Positions 1-12,239 are shown, numbered from the stretch's first letter. The stretch: 64,000 nt of DNA from Echria macrotheca (GCA_030411725.1 MU839828.1:1364001-1428000); one strand, 5' to 3'. Made by a program: numbers and translations. Notes: generated from the letters alone by a model not told the origin.

Positions 1-2094
1 TGATGAGGTGCCTTGGCACGTGGGATTAATCTACCTTGTTAGAAATTTAGAATGCTGAGTGATGTTTTATTGCTTTTTATTCCATCAGGACGCTGGAGAT
101 TTGGGGATGGGTGATGAGTGATGGGCGGGGCTCGCTAGTTTTATTCTAGTTTGGGTTTTATTGTCTTGTTAAAGGGGAAAGGATCTGCGGTTTTTCGGGT
201 ACGGTAGACTCGTTTGATTATTTTGGTTATCTTTTGCTGGGTTTTTTATCTGGAGTCAGGGGAAGGAGGGGGGGTTACCTTGTATCCGGAATATGGCCGG
301 ATGGATTGAAGCACAGAGAGATAGCCATTGATTTGATAGGCAAACTAATTTGAAGTTGAACTGTGATGGACTTTTAATTTTTTGTCTGCTGAGTTTTACG
401 ATATTGACAAGGCGTGAACCGGGCGTTGTTATTTTCCCAGTTGTACGGGGCGAATTTCTCTACGGAATAGAGGTACAGGTGGGAACTGGGGGGCATGTCT
501 TGGGACTGGGAGGGAGTGGTTCCTGAGCAATGTATCGTATCGGCTTCCTGCAAACTTGGACCTTGGAAATTTAGGGAGAGAGAAAGAAAGTTGTTTAGAG
601 GTCTGTAATTATGTAGCGATCTTGGGGATAGGAGGGGTCACAGGTCTGGCTTGGGGTAGGTTGAGCAATTCAGACTTTCCCAGAGCTAGCTCATGCTTCT
701 GACGATAGGTATATACCCTAGGTACTTTCCTGATCTCAACCTTCGAGAGACGAACCCTGGGAATAGTTGTTCACGGCCCAGGATCAGAAACTCTGTTTTC
801 AGAGGCCGCATACCTCTGCTACACGTGCAGAGCAGTCTACGATACGGTTACCTAACAATGTTCCGATATCTTTTCAACAGTGGATATATGGCTTTCCTCC
901 ACCAACACAGCCAAAAGTCCACAACTGCCATATTAATTTCCCACGTGTTAGAAACTCGGTCTAGGCATGTGCAAAAAGCAATCGTCAAGGCACCACACAA
1001 AGCAGGCATCACAAGACACTCGACATGCTGGGGGCTATCCGGTTCGCGGCTCGTCGATGTTTCCAAGCTTGGTCCAGTCTGTCAGATCTTTATTCATAAA
1101 CTGCCTTCTTTCAGTACTCTCCGCGGCATTGAAATCTAGGAGAATAAAGGGATGGGAAATCCAAAGGGCATTGGTCACCTGGGTGGGTGTGACACAAGGA
1201 CAGTGACTGGCATACCCAGGGATAATTCCGATACACTGGGCCGACGACAACTATTCGTAGCTGGTGTGAATCGCCACCAATTGTACTGATGAAGTTTCCG
1301 GGTAGATACTGATTCGACGAAACGAACTGCAATCAGAACAAGAGGTCGACTGTGGAGCACAGATCTGGTACAGACCCACCACGGCCTGTGTACCCGGATC
1401 GGCCGGACCGGACCCGTTCTCCACCCTGACCCAGACCCGGTCAGACCCACCCACCCGCCCAGCCCCGCCTCCGCCTCCGGACCACCGACGACATACGACA
1501 TACTTAGGTACTCGGCCGGTGCCTCACCAAGCAATGTGCTACCTACTACCTACGCGCCGCTTACTTGCCCAGTAGAACCCAGTTATTCCTTGCTTACCGA
1601 TAGCTTCTTCGCAGCATGCCAGCTACAGATTATCGAGGGGATTCTTTTGCAGGACACCTTCATTGAGTGGAACGGGAATATCCTCCGGTCTCCGGATGAT
1701 GTGGTCCGGCGCCCGGCGGCGACCTGATCTCCAACGCTCCAACAGGAGTTGGACCGGCCAAGTCGTCTTCCGCATGGTGCGTTCAACGTTCATCAACATC
1801 GTTGGTCTTCCCTCACCGTCACGGATCTTGCATTTTCGATATAGATCTGTCCTGATTTATTTTCCGATGGGCAACAAGTTCCGACCAAGCTACATAAGCT
1901 ACATACGGATACATAAGTCCAACATATGGACGCTTTCCCACTCTCTGCTCACCCAATCCATAGCATCAACATCGACAACTCATAATACAACCATCATCGC
2001 GACCTTAGCTGCCATCCCATCCCATCCCAACACACATCAACCCCAACCATCAGCCAAAAAGGCACCCAAAGCCGACACCGCCCGGACAAGCATC
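1..2094. other. Intergenic, left window edge; no gene recognised
   Basis: No open frame here reads like a conserved protein. The first ~650 bases are T/G-rich and look like 3' flank of a gene outside the window. Positions ~1380-1480 are a C-rich tract. The segment abuts the 3' end of the DUF4139 gene. Short frames on both strands have no recognisable motif. Confidence 0.6.
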
Positions 2095-4674
2095 CTAAAC
2101 CTGCACGACCCGATCCCCATTCGGAAAAGAGACATCATACTCCAACGTAAGTCTCACACTCCGCCCCGCATTCAGCACAACATCCCAGCTGACCTCGCCC
2201 TGCTTCTTGAGCGTGGCAACCGCCTTACCCCAATCCTTCTCCTCCTTCCCATCCTTCCCGGGGACACCCGTCGCCACCGCGGTACCGCCGTACATCCCCC
2301 TAGGATGCGACACCTCGACCCGCAGCTTCTCGTCCTCGCTCACGGGGACCTGATCCAGAACAGTAATATTCACCGGCTTCCCCGCCGCGGCGCGCGTGTT
2401 CACCAGCGTGACGGTGCGCGTATACACGCTATTATCACCCTTAGTGAACACCCCCGTAGTACTCCGCTTCACGTCCGGCTTGGGATACGCCACCCTGATC
2501 GCCGGGTCGACACCGAGCGATAGAGTAAACGAATCGCCGGCGCTGCAGCGGGGGAGCGTCGATCTCCCCAAGAAAGTCCCGTCCAGCGTGAGACCCGTCG
2601 GCCCCTTGAGGAGGGTGAGCTTCGAAGTATTCCGCAGCTTGGCCTTCAGATACGCAACGGGCTTGTACTTGGCCACAACGGTATGCGAGAAATAGACGCC
2701 CGAGAACGAGATGCGCGCGACCCGCTGTTTGGACGCCGTCGAGCTCGGCTTCAGCGTCTTGGCGTTGGGCAGGTCGTACGTCGCCGTCAGGCCGGTTTCT
2801 TCGAAGGATGACTCCTGAAACGAAAGCTCGGGCGTCGGCTCGAGGATGGTATCCCCGTCGCCGGCCTCGTCGGCATCTTCCTCTTCGGCCTCGAAGCGCG
2901 GCGTCCCAAAGGATGAGTGCGTCGAGCGGGCGTCTGCCTTCCGCTTGGCCACGGACATGTACGCGTTCACGTTGTTGCTCTTGCTCTCCTTGCGGCGCGC
3001 GAGCTCGGGCCCTGAAGATGTCCCGTCAGCAGCAGAAACAGACCCGAACAGGCCACCGCCGCGCGTACCAATGTTGGAGCTGGGCGCTCCGCCAAATCCA
3101 AAGGATGCACCCCCGGGGGCTTGCGATGGCATTGGCGGCGGCGGCGGCGGCGCGACTGTGTTCATGTAAGCTTGCGCCTGGCCTCGGGAAAAGGTAGACT
3201 CACGGGATACTACTGCCTGTGCCATCATCTGGCTCTGCTGCTGGGCCTGTAGCTGGGCCTGCGCCTGGGCCTGCGCCAGCAACGGGGCCTGCTGGGAATA
3301 CATGGCCAGCTGGTCGAACTGCTGCGCCTGAGCGCCGCCGACCTTCCACGCCGGCTGCTCGCTCACGCCAAAGTACTGCGCGCGCGGCTTCTGCGCGTAC
3401 TGGAGTTGCTGCGACGCCTGCCAGGCGCTCTGCTGCGACCGCTCCTCGCGGCTGTCGACGAGGTCGTTCTGCACGCCGCCGGTCCACCTCCCACCCAGCT
3501 TGACGCGCCAGGGCACCAGCGTCGGGATGGCATCTTGTAAACCGGAGAACGTCGTCTGGGACGTGCTCAGCGTGACTTTGGTGTTGGTCCACGTCTCGGA
3601 CGTCATGTTGGTCAGCTGGGCGTCGAAGCACAGCAGCGCCGTGTTGGCTGTGGTCGACAGCGCTAGATCGTAGCTCGGCGACCAGAAGGCGCACGACGTG
3701 ACGTACGACAGGACCAGATCGCAGACATAGCCATCGTCGTCGGCGGCCGGCTCCTTGTCGGATACCTTGACGATGTCACTGGCGCTGGCGATCGAGTTGC
3801 GCCGCGACGAGGCCGGCGTCGCGAAGCTGGCGGCGTCGAGCGTGATGCGGACCGAATAGCAGTACCGGGCCCAAAAGTTTTCTCTCTCCTTGCGGATGCG
3901 CGTCTTCTCCTTCTGCCGCTCGAGCTGCCGACGACGCTCCTTGTCCTTGATCTTGGCCTTGGCCCGCTCGACCTTTGCCTTTGCCTTGGCCGCCTTGATC
4001 TTTTCCTTGAGGACGACCCTCTCGAGACGCTGCTGGTCGACGCGCAGCTTCTCGATCTCCTTGGCGATGTCGCGGTCGCGCACGGTGCCGGCCATGTGGT
4101 CATCAAACACCTTGGTGCGTTCCTTGCGGTACTGCTCGATGCTGGCCTCGATGTCGACGCCGCGCTTCTTGTCGAGCGAGTTGCCGTAGGCATCCAAGAT
4201 CTTGAGGCGGCTCATGGCGCTGGCCACGACCTCCTTGGCGCGGTTCTGCTCGTCGACCAGGCTGGTGATTTTGCTGCAGACGGCTTCGAGAGCCTCGTTG
4301 GTTTTGTCTGAGGTGTCGTCCTCGTCGTCAGAGTCAGAGTCATCCTCGGAATCGTCTGTCTCGGGGTAGATCTCCTCAAAGATGTCGCGGTTGGGGAGCA
4401 GCTCGACCGTGATGTCTGTGATGATGGCCGAGCCGCTGCCCTCGACCTTGATCGAGTGCTCATCGGCGGTGGGTGTGACGCCGACCACAGTGATTTCGTT
4501 GGCCCCGGGCTGTGTCCGCGTTAGCAGAGCTCTCGTTCTTTTTCATGGGCACCAGGGACATACCTTCAGAACAACACTCTTGATCTCGCGGACTACCTGG
4601 GCGCGGGTGGGAAAGAGCGTGACCGACTTGGTCGAGAGATCGCGGATGCGATACTCTTGTTTGTGAGTTTCCAT
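2095..4674 (-). CDS. DUF4140/DUF4139 domain protein (mucoidy inhibitor A-like)
   Basis: Model: complement(join(2095..4509,4564..4674)), 841 residues. Exon 1 gives 37 residues from the ATG at 4674. The 54-bp intron has donor GTATGT, branch GCTAAC and acceptor CAG, and joins in phase 0. The N-terminus (LSTKSVTLFPTRAQVVREI, then PGANEITVVG) is the DUF4140 pattern. It is followed by an acidic Asp/Ser stretch and a long charged coiled coil (about residues 105-250). The C-terminal half is DUF4139, ending in LEYDVSFPNGDRVVQV. A Gln/Ala-rich and polyproline insert (about residues 430-500) interrupts DUF4139. Family knowledge: these proteins are widespread in bacteria and fungi, but the biochemical role is not established. 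The gene is divergent from the membrane-protein gene at 5575, sharing a ~900-bp promoter region. Family call is firm; function is unknown. Confidence 0.85.
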
Positions 4675-5574
4675 CGTGTGGTGTTTGTCACGATAGCTGA
4701 GAGAATGAGAGCACAACGCAGTCCAAGATGAAGAAATTAGACTCTGATAAAAAGTAACTGCTCCGGAATTGTTGCAGTGATGATGATGACTAGAGAAAAA
4801 TCTCAAGAGAGGAACCTCATCTACTTATACATGAGTCTAACAAAGACCCTGCCTCCACACTCAGGCATCTCCCCTGCCTAGCCGTCGTCGTCACGGCGGT
4901 CGTCTTCAGCCTTCAGGCACACTGCGAAAAAGGCTCTGCAGCCGCGCAAAGGCGGAGCAAGCCACCAATCTTACGGCGGCCTCACCAATGCCGGGGTGTC
5001 TTGGCGTGGAGAAAGGCATCGCTACAGTAAAATCGGTCGCGCACGCGCTGGCCCAGGCTGCGCCCGTGACTCAGGATTTCGGGGACTCACATTTAGATTT
5101 ATTTCTCTCTCTGCAAATGCCTGGGATCTCAGGTGTTGGACTCTTGGCGGAGAATTGCTCAGGTGTGCGTCACAGCGAACTTGACGGATGAACCAATAGC
5201 AGTCAGCCTTGCCGTTTCACACCCGTCGTTACCATTGGCGATTGACTTGAGGACGGATGTCTTTCGACGTCATTCGGAGTAAACCGTAGCCTTCAGAAAA
5301 AAAGAAAAAAGACAAGAGAAAGAAAATGAATGGACCGAGAAGCTGTCACGGCACTTGCCGAAGCGGGAAGCAGCTAGCTCGTCCTGGCGAACTGTCTCAG
5401 CTTCACGTGGGGTAGCTTCCCCGCGATGCGGTCATAGCTCGACGACGTCGACCCCAGCCACCGATTAACTTGATCAGATATCTCTCAGCAGGAGAACATC
5501 AGATACCTATCTCGACAGGACAACTAACAACTCGAATTAATGACTTTGACACCGTGATATTGTCGCCGTCAAAG
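4675..5574. promoter_or_regulatory. Shared upstream region of two divergent genes
   Basis: This 900-bp segment separates the divergent starts at 4674 (-) and 5575 (+), so it should hold both promoters. I see no clear TATA box for either gene. A purine-rich A/G tract lies near 5297-5330. No gene of its own is recognised. Confidence 0.5.
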
Positions 5575-6571
5575 ATGGCCTCGCAACCCATAACTAACCC
5601 CTACACGGGGCAACCACCACCACCGCAAACATACGACCCTCCGGCGCCGCAGTCGCAACCACAACCACCACTCCCAACGGACCCTTCCTACCGCCCACCC
5701 ACCGACCCTTCTTCTTCCTACCGCCCGCCCGTCGAAACCTCCTTCCCCCCTCCGCCAACCTCAGCATACCCCCCGCAACCGCAATCCTCCGGCCTAACCT
5801 ACCCCGGCCCTTCCGCCCCCGCGAGCTCCTATCCCGGTCCTGCCGGGGGCGGTGGCATGACAGAAATGCTCCCCGGCCCCTCCCTCACGCCGCTCCCGCT
5901 CGCGACGGCGCGAAAACCCAGCCTCCGCGACGCGCGCACCGCGACGGAGCACGCGCTGCGCGAGTACATGGCCATGCAGCGCAGCCGGCTGCGCAACAAG
6001 GACGATTTTCCCGCCGGATTAGACGAACGTCTGCGCATCCAGGCCTCGGCCGTGCTGGGCGATCTGCGCAGTTTGCGAGACGAAGTCAGCGTTCTCGTAA
6101 AAACGGCCGAGGGGCATCGGTGGCGGAGATTTCTTGTCGGGGGATTTATGTACGTCGTTTTCGTCGTTCTCATTTTGTTGGATATGTGGTGCTGATATGT
6201 GAACAAGAGCAACTTTCATCCCCGCCGTGCGCGCCATCTTCCGCCGTCCGGCTTCGTCGTCAAAAGATAGAGGGACTGATCCGGCGTTGGGCATGGCGGC
6301 GAATGACACCGAGTACGCGTTCCGGCGGTCCAAGTCGCTGATTTCCCGGATTTTGGGGTCGGTTCATCGGCCGGGGCTGGCGACGTTGGCGTTTTTTGTC
6401 TTTGCTGTGTTGTATGTCTTTCAGAATGAGGTTACGTTGCGCGTGGCGAGGACGATCGGGCGGCGGCTCAAGAAGTTGAGTGCCAAGGTGGAGCGGGGCG
6501 ATGAGGAGGTTAGTGAGGAGGATGTGAAGTTGCTGCAGAATTGGCGGTGGCGCATTTTGATGTGGAGTTGA
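5575..6571 (+). CDS. Proline-rich N-terminus, two membrane segments; unknown family
   Basis: Model: join(5575..6149,6208..6571), 312 residues. The 58-bp intron has donor GTACGT, branch CTGAT and acceptor AAG. It splits an Ile codon and joins two frames that would otherwise be read as separate ORFs. The start is the ATG at 5575, giving MASQPITNPYTG. Residues 1-110 are Pro/Ser/Tyr-rich and probably disordered. Residues ~130-180 form a charged helix (ALREYMAMQRSRLRNKDDF). A first hydrophobic segment spans the splice junction (FLVGGFIATFIPAVRAIF), and a second is LATLAFFVFAVLYVF. The tail is Arg/Lys/Glu-rich and ends NWRWRILMWS. It resembles conserved fungal membrane proteins of unknown function; I do not recognise a named family. 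Confidence 0.75.
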
Positions 6572-8171
6572 TGGGATGATGATGAGGATACATACGAAGT
6601 GAGTGATGAGGTTTGTTGGGATACCCCCTTATGATGTTATGCGATGATGATGATGTTGTGGGATGAGGTTGGAGTTGGAGTGCTATCACCTGTGGTTTGC
6701 TTAGCGTTTGCAGATGTGTTGGGGATGATGATGGAGTCGGAGTTGGAATGTGGTCATATAGTTTGCTTGGTGGGAATCTAACTACCTACCTAGGTAGGCA
6801 TGTACTGTTGGAAAGAGGCTTCATCGGCTGCTTGGGCATTCGTGGGTGTGCGATGGTGGATTAGCCTTTCGTGTGACTCGTGGATATGAGCTGAAACAAT
6901 CGGCAGGCAGGTACGGGGTATATATATTCGATCCAACCACTACTTACCATCGGCCCAAAAGCCTGGGAGCGCCACTTCGGTGAGCTGGCTCAGGTGGATG
7001 GGCGTCGCCTTCGCTCCGCGGGAGGTGATGTCGGGAGAGCCCCCCTTCGGGGAGGCTCAAGGATCGAATCCGATCAGCGGCAGAGTAAAAACTCCCATTT
7101 GGGGGTTTTTCGTAACCACTCCGTTCTGGACCCCCCTCAAAGTCGGGTGGTGAGCTTTTTTTGCCCTTTTGCTCCTCACCAACCACCCCATGTTTACTAT
7201 CTTGATAGATCCCATTCTGTGATTTGTTTCGTCATTCATAGCTTTCTCCCTTTTGTGTGTGATTATCGTCTCCCCGATCCATCCTCCATATCTGTACTTG
7301 CATCCTTCCCGTCCACTGTTTTCCTGAGGGTTTTCGGACATTTGCCTTGTTGATCTTTGTTTCAGACATGACCTGGAGATGCTAGTTCTATGGTCTACAT
7401 TTTTGTCGGCGATATCTCGCCTGCCAACTCGAGTGGCGGAGGACTATTAGTTAGTCCTGGGGAGCGCGAACTCGCAAGCCAAATAATGGTTTAGTGGTAA
7501 GAGATGGAACAAACCGTCAGCAAGTAAGGCCAGTCGGAGAGGGGCATCGCAGAAAAACAGGCCATGTTGATCACAAATGGAAGAAGCAATGAACCAACCC
7601 AAAGGCATCGAGGCGGGAGAGACACCACAAGGACAGACCTTCGCTGTCCGGGAAAGGCAGCTACTGTGGCAATTCAGGCACCCTGATGGGTAGCGGTCGC
7701 CAGTGCTGCTGGTACGCGCCAGGCATCTCAGATTTCTTTTGTTTACTTGCAAGCAAACTGAGTCAGTCAAACAGGTGAAGCTATTCAGAGCCAACCAAAT
7801 CAGGGTAACAGAATAGGTACCTAGGTAGATAGAAAGATGACTTTACTTGGCCTAGCTCTCGCTAAGCCAGTTCTTACCTCAATTACACACACACATAACA
7901 TAGATTCCCTGCAGAGAGCTTGGTTCCCCAGAGCTACAAACAACCCCTCACAAGGAGCAGCTCGACAGACATGATAAGGATATTGCAACAGACAATGGCA
8001 TTACACACCGCACACCTAGGTTTACTCCTACAAATCCAGGGTATCTACTATACAACCATAGGTATCCAAACCAAACCGAACCAAACCGATCCCAACCGAT
8101 CCCAACCAAATGCAATCCCCACGCCACATCACCCATCCCCATCTAACCAAACAGAAACCCCAAAAAAGAGA
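6572..8171. other. Intergenic with GAT microrepeat and strong hairpins
   Basis: Lies between the 3' ends of convergent genes. It begins with a degenerate GAT-rich tract (6571-6735) and contains the palindromic CTACCTAGGTAG motif near 6785. Positions 7037-7110 hold two strong hairpins, described under findings. A second CCTAGGTAG occurs near 7821. The rest (7150-8171) shows no coding signal. Confidence 0.55.
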
Positions 8172-11100
8172 TCAAGTCCTCCACCCCCAATCCCTCACAT
8201 GCGCCCGGTGAGCATACCCAACCCTAGCCTGCAACCCAAGTCCCACATTCTCCCCCCCACCCCACCCGCCCGTCCTCATCGCACTAACAGCAAACACTTC
8301 CTTTCCTCCCATCCCCATATCCCCTCTCCTCTGTCTCCTAGTCCCCCGTCCCTTCTCCCACCCCATCTGAAACCCCATAGTAACATGCAACCCATCAGCA
8401 AAATACCTTCTCACCTGTTCTGTATCCTGCCACTCTGCCCCGCGGCCGAGCAATCCAAAGATATTCCCGTCAGCGAGGAGGGCCACCACGGCGGCGATAG
8501 ATCCACCAAAATGGCGATGGGGGAGGATGTTCGGCTTGGGCAGGGAGAGCCACGATGCTGTCGACGAGACCAGGATGCATGCTAGCAAGGCTTGGAGGAT
8601 GCGCGTGGTGATGGTGTCCTGGACTACGCGGCGGGCTGCGCCGCTTGCGAGCGACGAGACGGTGAGTTTGGCGGGGAAGGGGATCCCTGTTGAGTTGGTT
8701 GTCTGTGACAAAGGGATGCGGTTGGATGTGTTTATTATCTGGGCGCGGATGAGGCGGTGTTGGCGGGTGATTGCGTCGCTTAGTTTTGTGAGGGTTGCGT
8801 TGTCGGTTGTTGAGAGGTCCGAGAGGGGGATGGCGTTTTTGGAGGAGGTGAGGGTGATGAAGAAGGGGTCGAGGAGGAGACTGGAGGGAATGGAAGGAAG
8901 GTTGGTGGCGAGGTCTGTATAATCTAGATTGTTGAGGGCCACGGGAATCGGGACGGCGGTGGCTTCGTCCGCGAACGGCGGGTTGCGCGGGTCGATGTCA
9001 AGATCGGGGCCGAGGAAGCGCACGGCCACGTTGAGCTGGACGACGCTCTCGGTGCAGGATAGGGCGGCGATGCTCTTGACGGTTGTCTTGTTCGTGCCGG
9101 CGTCGCGGAGCTGGCCCCAGACCCAGATCCATCTTGCCTGCGTGCCGTTTTCTGTGGTCAGCGGCTTGTAGGTGCCTGCCCCGAAGAAGGCGTCCGGGTC
9201 GAGCTGCGGTTTTTGGGTCTGCAGGTCGTCGAGTGTGTATCCTGTGTTGAGCGTGACCGAGTTGTCTCCTGCTCCTGCTATGGCTGGCAGACTGATTTGC
9301 ATCGGATTCCCCGTGCCCGCGAGGTTGGAGAGGGACAGATTCACGGCAATCTGGTTCGCATCGAAGCTCTTGCACGCCAGCGCCGAACGGAACCCGCTGA
9401 TGACGCCCGAGACGACCACGTCGTCGGGCAGCTCGCGCAGACCGTCAGGCACGTCGTCCACCTCGAGACTCGGAAAGACCAGATCGCCATGGGTGAACGG
9501 CGGGTCTGACACGTTTCCGTTCAGCACAAGTGACGCTAGGACCGTGCCGTTCTGACACCCAGGGCAGGACCCGTCTCCCCCGATGGTAGTGTTTTGGAGG
9601 GAAAAGAAGTCGCGCGTGACAAGCTGGCATGCCGCTTGGGTCGGGACCGTCGCCGCAGTGAAGAGCGTCGCGCCAAATGTGATAAGTAGCCCCGACAGCA
9701 CAGCCGCCATGGTTGCGCCTCCGACCGCCAGGTTCTTGGACCGCAGTGCATGGTATAGCACGCCAGGCGGGGAGCGGTCGACCAGATTCAGGCCGGCCGA
9801 CTGTTCAAAGGTAGACCCGCGGACGAGAGCGGCGTACGGGGCGAGAAGACGGATCGCAAACCCGGCAGACACGAAATACATGCCTACGTGTCCAAGAATG
9901 GCGGCGGGCAGAACAGTCCAGAGGATATGGCGCGACTCGGGATCGGAAACATCGTCGAATCCGCCGTTCTTGTTGGACGACTGCAGCGTGAAGTCGAGAC
10001 CAACGATAAACCCAATCGTGATCAACAGCGCGACCAGCCGCGGAATCGGGTGCAGCAGCGTCGGGTACGGAAACCGTTTCTCCGGATCGGCCGAGACCGA
10101 CGGAACGTCGGAAGCGATGGTATGCCCGCCAAACATCTTAAAGTATCCCTTTCCGGACGAGTCGGCCCTCTCATACGCCTCGACGCCCGTGTAAAAGCTC
10201 GACCCGGCCAGCCTCTGCCGCAACACACGCATATCCTCCCCGCCGAGCCCTCTCAGCTTCTGCAGCAGGTCGCGGCTGTTGGCGATCAGCGCGGCCGTGT
10301 CCATGATGGTCCCCGGGTTTCGCGGAAGAAAGCCCTTCTTCGGGACCATCATGATCATAGCCACCACCAGGAAAATGCCGACGATCAGATGAGTGACGAC
10401 AAACTGCGTGATCATGGGACTGACCACCAGTCTCTCCCCGGTGATCTCGGCCGTCGCCGTGTCCGCTTCCGACACAGGCTGCATGAGGGCCCTCGACGCG
10501 AGCAGCGGGACATACTGCTCGAAATAGTCGCCAGCCATATCCTGGAGAGTATTCGGATCCAGCAGTGATTCGAGCGCGAGCGCCGCCCCGGTCGTACGGA
10601 ACGCAAAGTCCAGCGCGAGATAAATGATCGGATCCGTGTTGACAGACGCCGGTTGATAGAACCACGGCGTGCTGTTGGCGTAGCTGTCGGCCAGCTCGTT
10701 TCGGAACGAACTGAAGAAAGCATCCGCGAGGCTCCACGGCTCGACGTTTTCCAGTTCCCGCTCCGCCGTCGTCTCGGCCCCGGGCTCGATGCTCACGACC
10801 ACGTCGTCGCGCTTGGCCACGTCGATTCTGGTTATGTTGTATGTCGGCTTGCACAGCAGCGCGGCTGACCTGGGGATCGTCCCGTTGACGACCACGTTCC
10901 CTGACGCCGCTGTCGTTGGAATCGGTCGGGGGTTGATCGTCTCGGTTCCAAAGACCACCACGATGCGCTGGGCTGTTGCGTTGCCAGACCCTCCGCACCC
11001 GCCTTGTCCGAAGCGGCCAAAATACAACGTCTGGTTTGTCGTCGTAGGCTGTATCATCCCGTTCCCAACGATAGGCATCGAGACAACACACCCACTTCCG

Positions 11101-12239
11101 CCCGAAAACGAGGTATTAAACACCTGTCCATCACTCGCGTTCTGCACCCCCGCCAGAGTCAAATTCGCAACCTCACAGTCCAGCCCGGCCGAAAACCCAT
11201 CGACCGTCGCCTCCACCATGCTTCCAGGAGGCACATCCGCCGTGAAAGACTGATACGCAAACCCCGCCGCCACCCCCTCAGGGAACGCCAAATCCTCCTG
11301 CTGCAGTCCAAGCATGGTATAAAACGCCAGCGTATCGGCCCCGGCCCCCAACCCATCGCTGCCAAACGCCGTCGTCAGCGTAACCGGCACACTCTGCCCC
11401 GGCATGTCCACCAGGGACATATACATCAGCCCGGCCGAGCCGACCACGCCGACACCCAAAAACAACATGACCACCGTCGCCGCCGCAACAACCCAATCCC
11501 TGTTCCTGACCGCCTTGAGGACCGCCAACGGCCGCGCCATACCGACATAATCGAGCAGCAAAGTCTCCTCCGCCTTTGCGGGGGTCCCCTTCGCAAGTCG
11601 TATCCACGGCGCAGCCATCTTGGCCTGGTACTCCACCCTTGCCCACAGCACGGCCATGAGCGTGAGCAGCCCCGTCGGCGCAAGCCGGAAGATATAGGAG
11701 GCTCCTGCCGGCCGGGCGGTCGTCGAAGAACTCGAACCGAGACTGAACCCCTCGCTGCGCTGCGACTCGCCCAGGAGCGCCTCGAGACAGATCACCAGCC
11801 CGACGAGCGCGGCGATGAACCCCGCTAGGATCTTGCGCTGGAGGTAGAAGGGTCGCCAGGGCATTTCGACCTCGACCAGATCTGGCTTCTTTTCTGCTCC
11901 TGTCCCACCACTCCCTAAACCGAAATCTTTATTGAGATGGCCCAAACCGTCGCCGCCGCCCCACTGACTCGTCGGCGTGAGGTTCCCTGCTTTTTGGGAC
12001 GCCGAGTTCGACGGGCTGAGGGAGGCCGACGACGTGCTCGAGGTGGTGCTGTGGTTTGTTGGCGACGAAGTGCCGGTCCCGCGACGGGGCACGCTGAAGG
12101 AGGCCATGGAGCCGGTGTAGGGGCGGTCGGTTCGGAGGCGCGGCGGCGGCGACGGTTGGTATCCCCCTACTCCTCGTTCCCTCGACTTGTCCCGTTCCCG
12201 CGCATTCCTCCCGAGCTGTGCGTACTCCTGGTATGACAT
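8172..12239 (-). CDS. DUF3433 family multi-pass membrane protein
   Basis: Single-exon frame of 1355 residues starting at the ATG at 12239; the frame extends two residues further upstream but only through a GTG. The first ~120 residues are Ser/Gly/Arg-rich and cytosolic in character. Hydrophobic segments include ILAGFIAALVGLVICLEALL (about 136-156), a pair near 190 and 245, VTHLIVGIFLVVAMIMM, LVALLITIGFIVGLDF, VLPAAILGHVGMYFVSAGF, MAAVLSGLLITFGATLF and a C-terminal pair. Two long loops rich in Asn-X-Ser/Thr sites separate them, as in other DUF3433 proteins. The layout is an internal duplication: segments after APWIRLAKG and after APYAALVRG resemble each other. Family members are large fungal plasma- or endomembrane proteins with no assigned function. 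Family confidence is good; role unknown. Confidence 0.85.
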   Translation of the reverse strand: MSYQEYAQLGRNARERDKSRERGVGGYQPSPPPRLRTDRPYTGSMASFSVPRRGTGTSSPTNHSTTSSTSSASLSPSNSASQKAGNLTPTSQWGGGDGLGHLNKDFGLGSGGTGAEKKPDLVEVEMPWRPFYLQRKILAGFIAALVGLVICLEALLGESQRSEGFSLGSSSSTTARPAGASYIFRLAPTGLLTLMAVLWARVEYQAKMAAPWIRLAKGTPAKAEETLLLDYVGMARPLAVLKAVRNRDWVVAAATVVMLFLGVGVVGSAGLMYMSLVDMPGQSVPVTLTTAFGSDGLGAGADTLAFYTMLGLQQEDLAFPEGVAAGFAYQSFTADVPPGSMVEATVDGFSAGLDCEVANLTLAGVQNASDGQVFNTSFSGGSGCVVSMPIVGNGMIQPTTTNQTLYFGRFGQGGCGGSGNATAQRIVVVFGTETINPRPIPTTAASGNVVVNGTIPRSAALLCKPTYNITRIDVAKRDDVVVSIEPGAETTAERELENVEPWSLADAFFSSFRNELADSYANSTPWFYQPASVNTDPIIYLALDFAFRTTGAALALESLLDPNTLQDMAGDYFEQYVPLLASRALMQPVSEADTATAEITGERLVVSPMITQFVVTHLIVGIFLVVAMIMMVPKKGFLPRNPGTIMDTAALIANSRDLLQKLRGLGGEDMRVLRQRLAGSSFYTGVEAYERADSSGKGYFKMFGGHTIASDVPSVSADPEKRFPYPTLLHPIPRLVALLITIGFIVGLDFTLQSSNKNGGFDDVSDPESRHILWTVLPAAILGHVGMYFVSAGFAIRLLAPYAALVRGSTFEQSAGLNLVDRSPPGVLYHALRSKNLAVGGATMAAVLSGLLITFGATLFTAATVPTQAACQLVTRDFFSLQNTTIGGDGSCPGCQNGTVLASLVLNGNVSDPPFTHGDLVFPSLEVDDVPDGLRELPDDVVVSGVISGFRSALACKSFDANQIAVNLSLSNLAGTGNPMQISLPAIAGAGDNSVTLNTGYTLDDLQTQKPQLDPDAFFGAGTYKPLTTENGTQARWIWVWGQLRDAGTNKTTVKSIAALSCTESVVQLNVAVRFLGPDLDIDPRNPPFADEATAVPIPVALNNLDYTDLATNLPSIPSSLLLDPFFITLTSSKNAIPLSDLSTTDNATLTKLSDAITRQHRLIRAQIINTSNRIPLSQTTNSTGIPFPAKLTVSSLASGAARRVVQDTITTRILQALLACILVSSTASWLSLPKPNILPHRHFGGSIAAVVALLADGNIFGLLGRGAEWQDTEQVRRYFADGLHVTMGFQMGWEKGRGTRRQRRGDMGMGGKEVFAVSAMRTGGWGGGENVGLGLQARVGYAHRAHVRDWGWRT

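Noticed and set aside
1663..2523. 286-codon plus-strand frame overlapping the DUF4139 gene end
   Set aside because: Its second half is antisense to the DUF4139 coding sequence and the first half has no motif.
11004..11828. 274-codon plus-strand frame
   Set aside because: Antisense shadow of the DUF3433 gene; extreme Arg/Pro/His composition.
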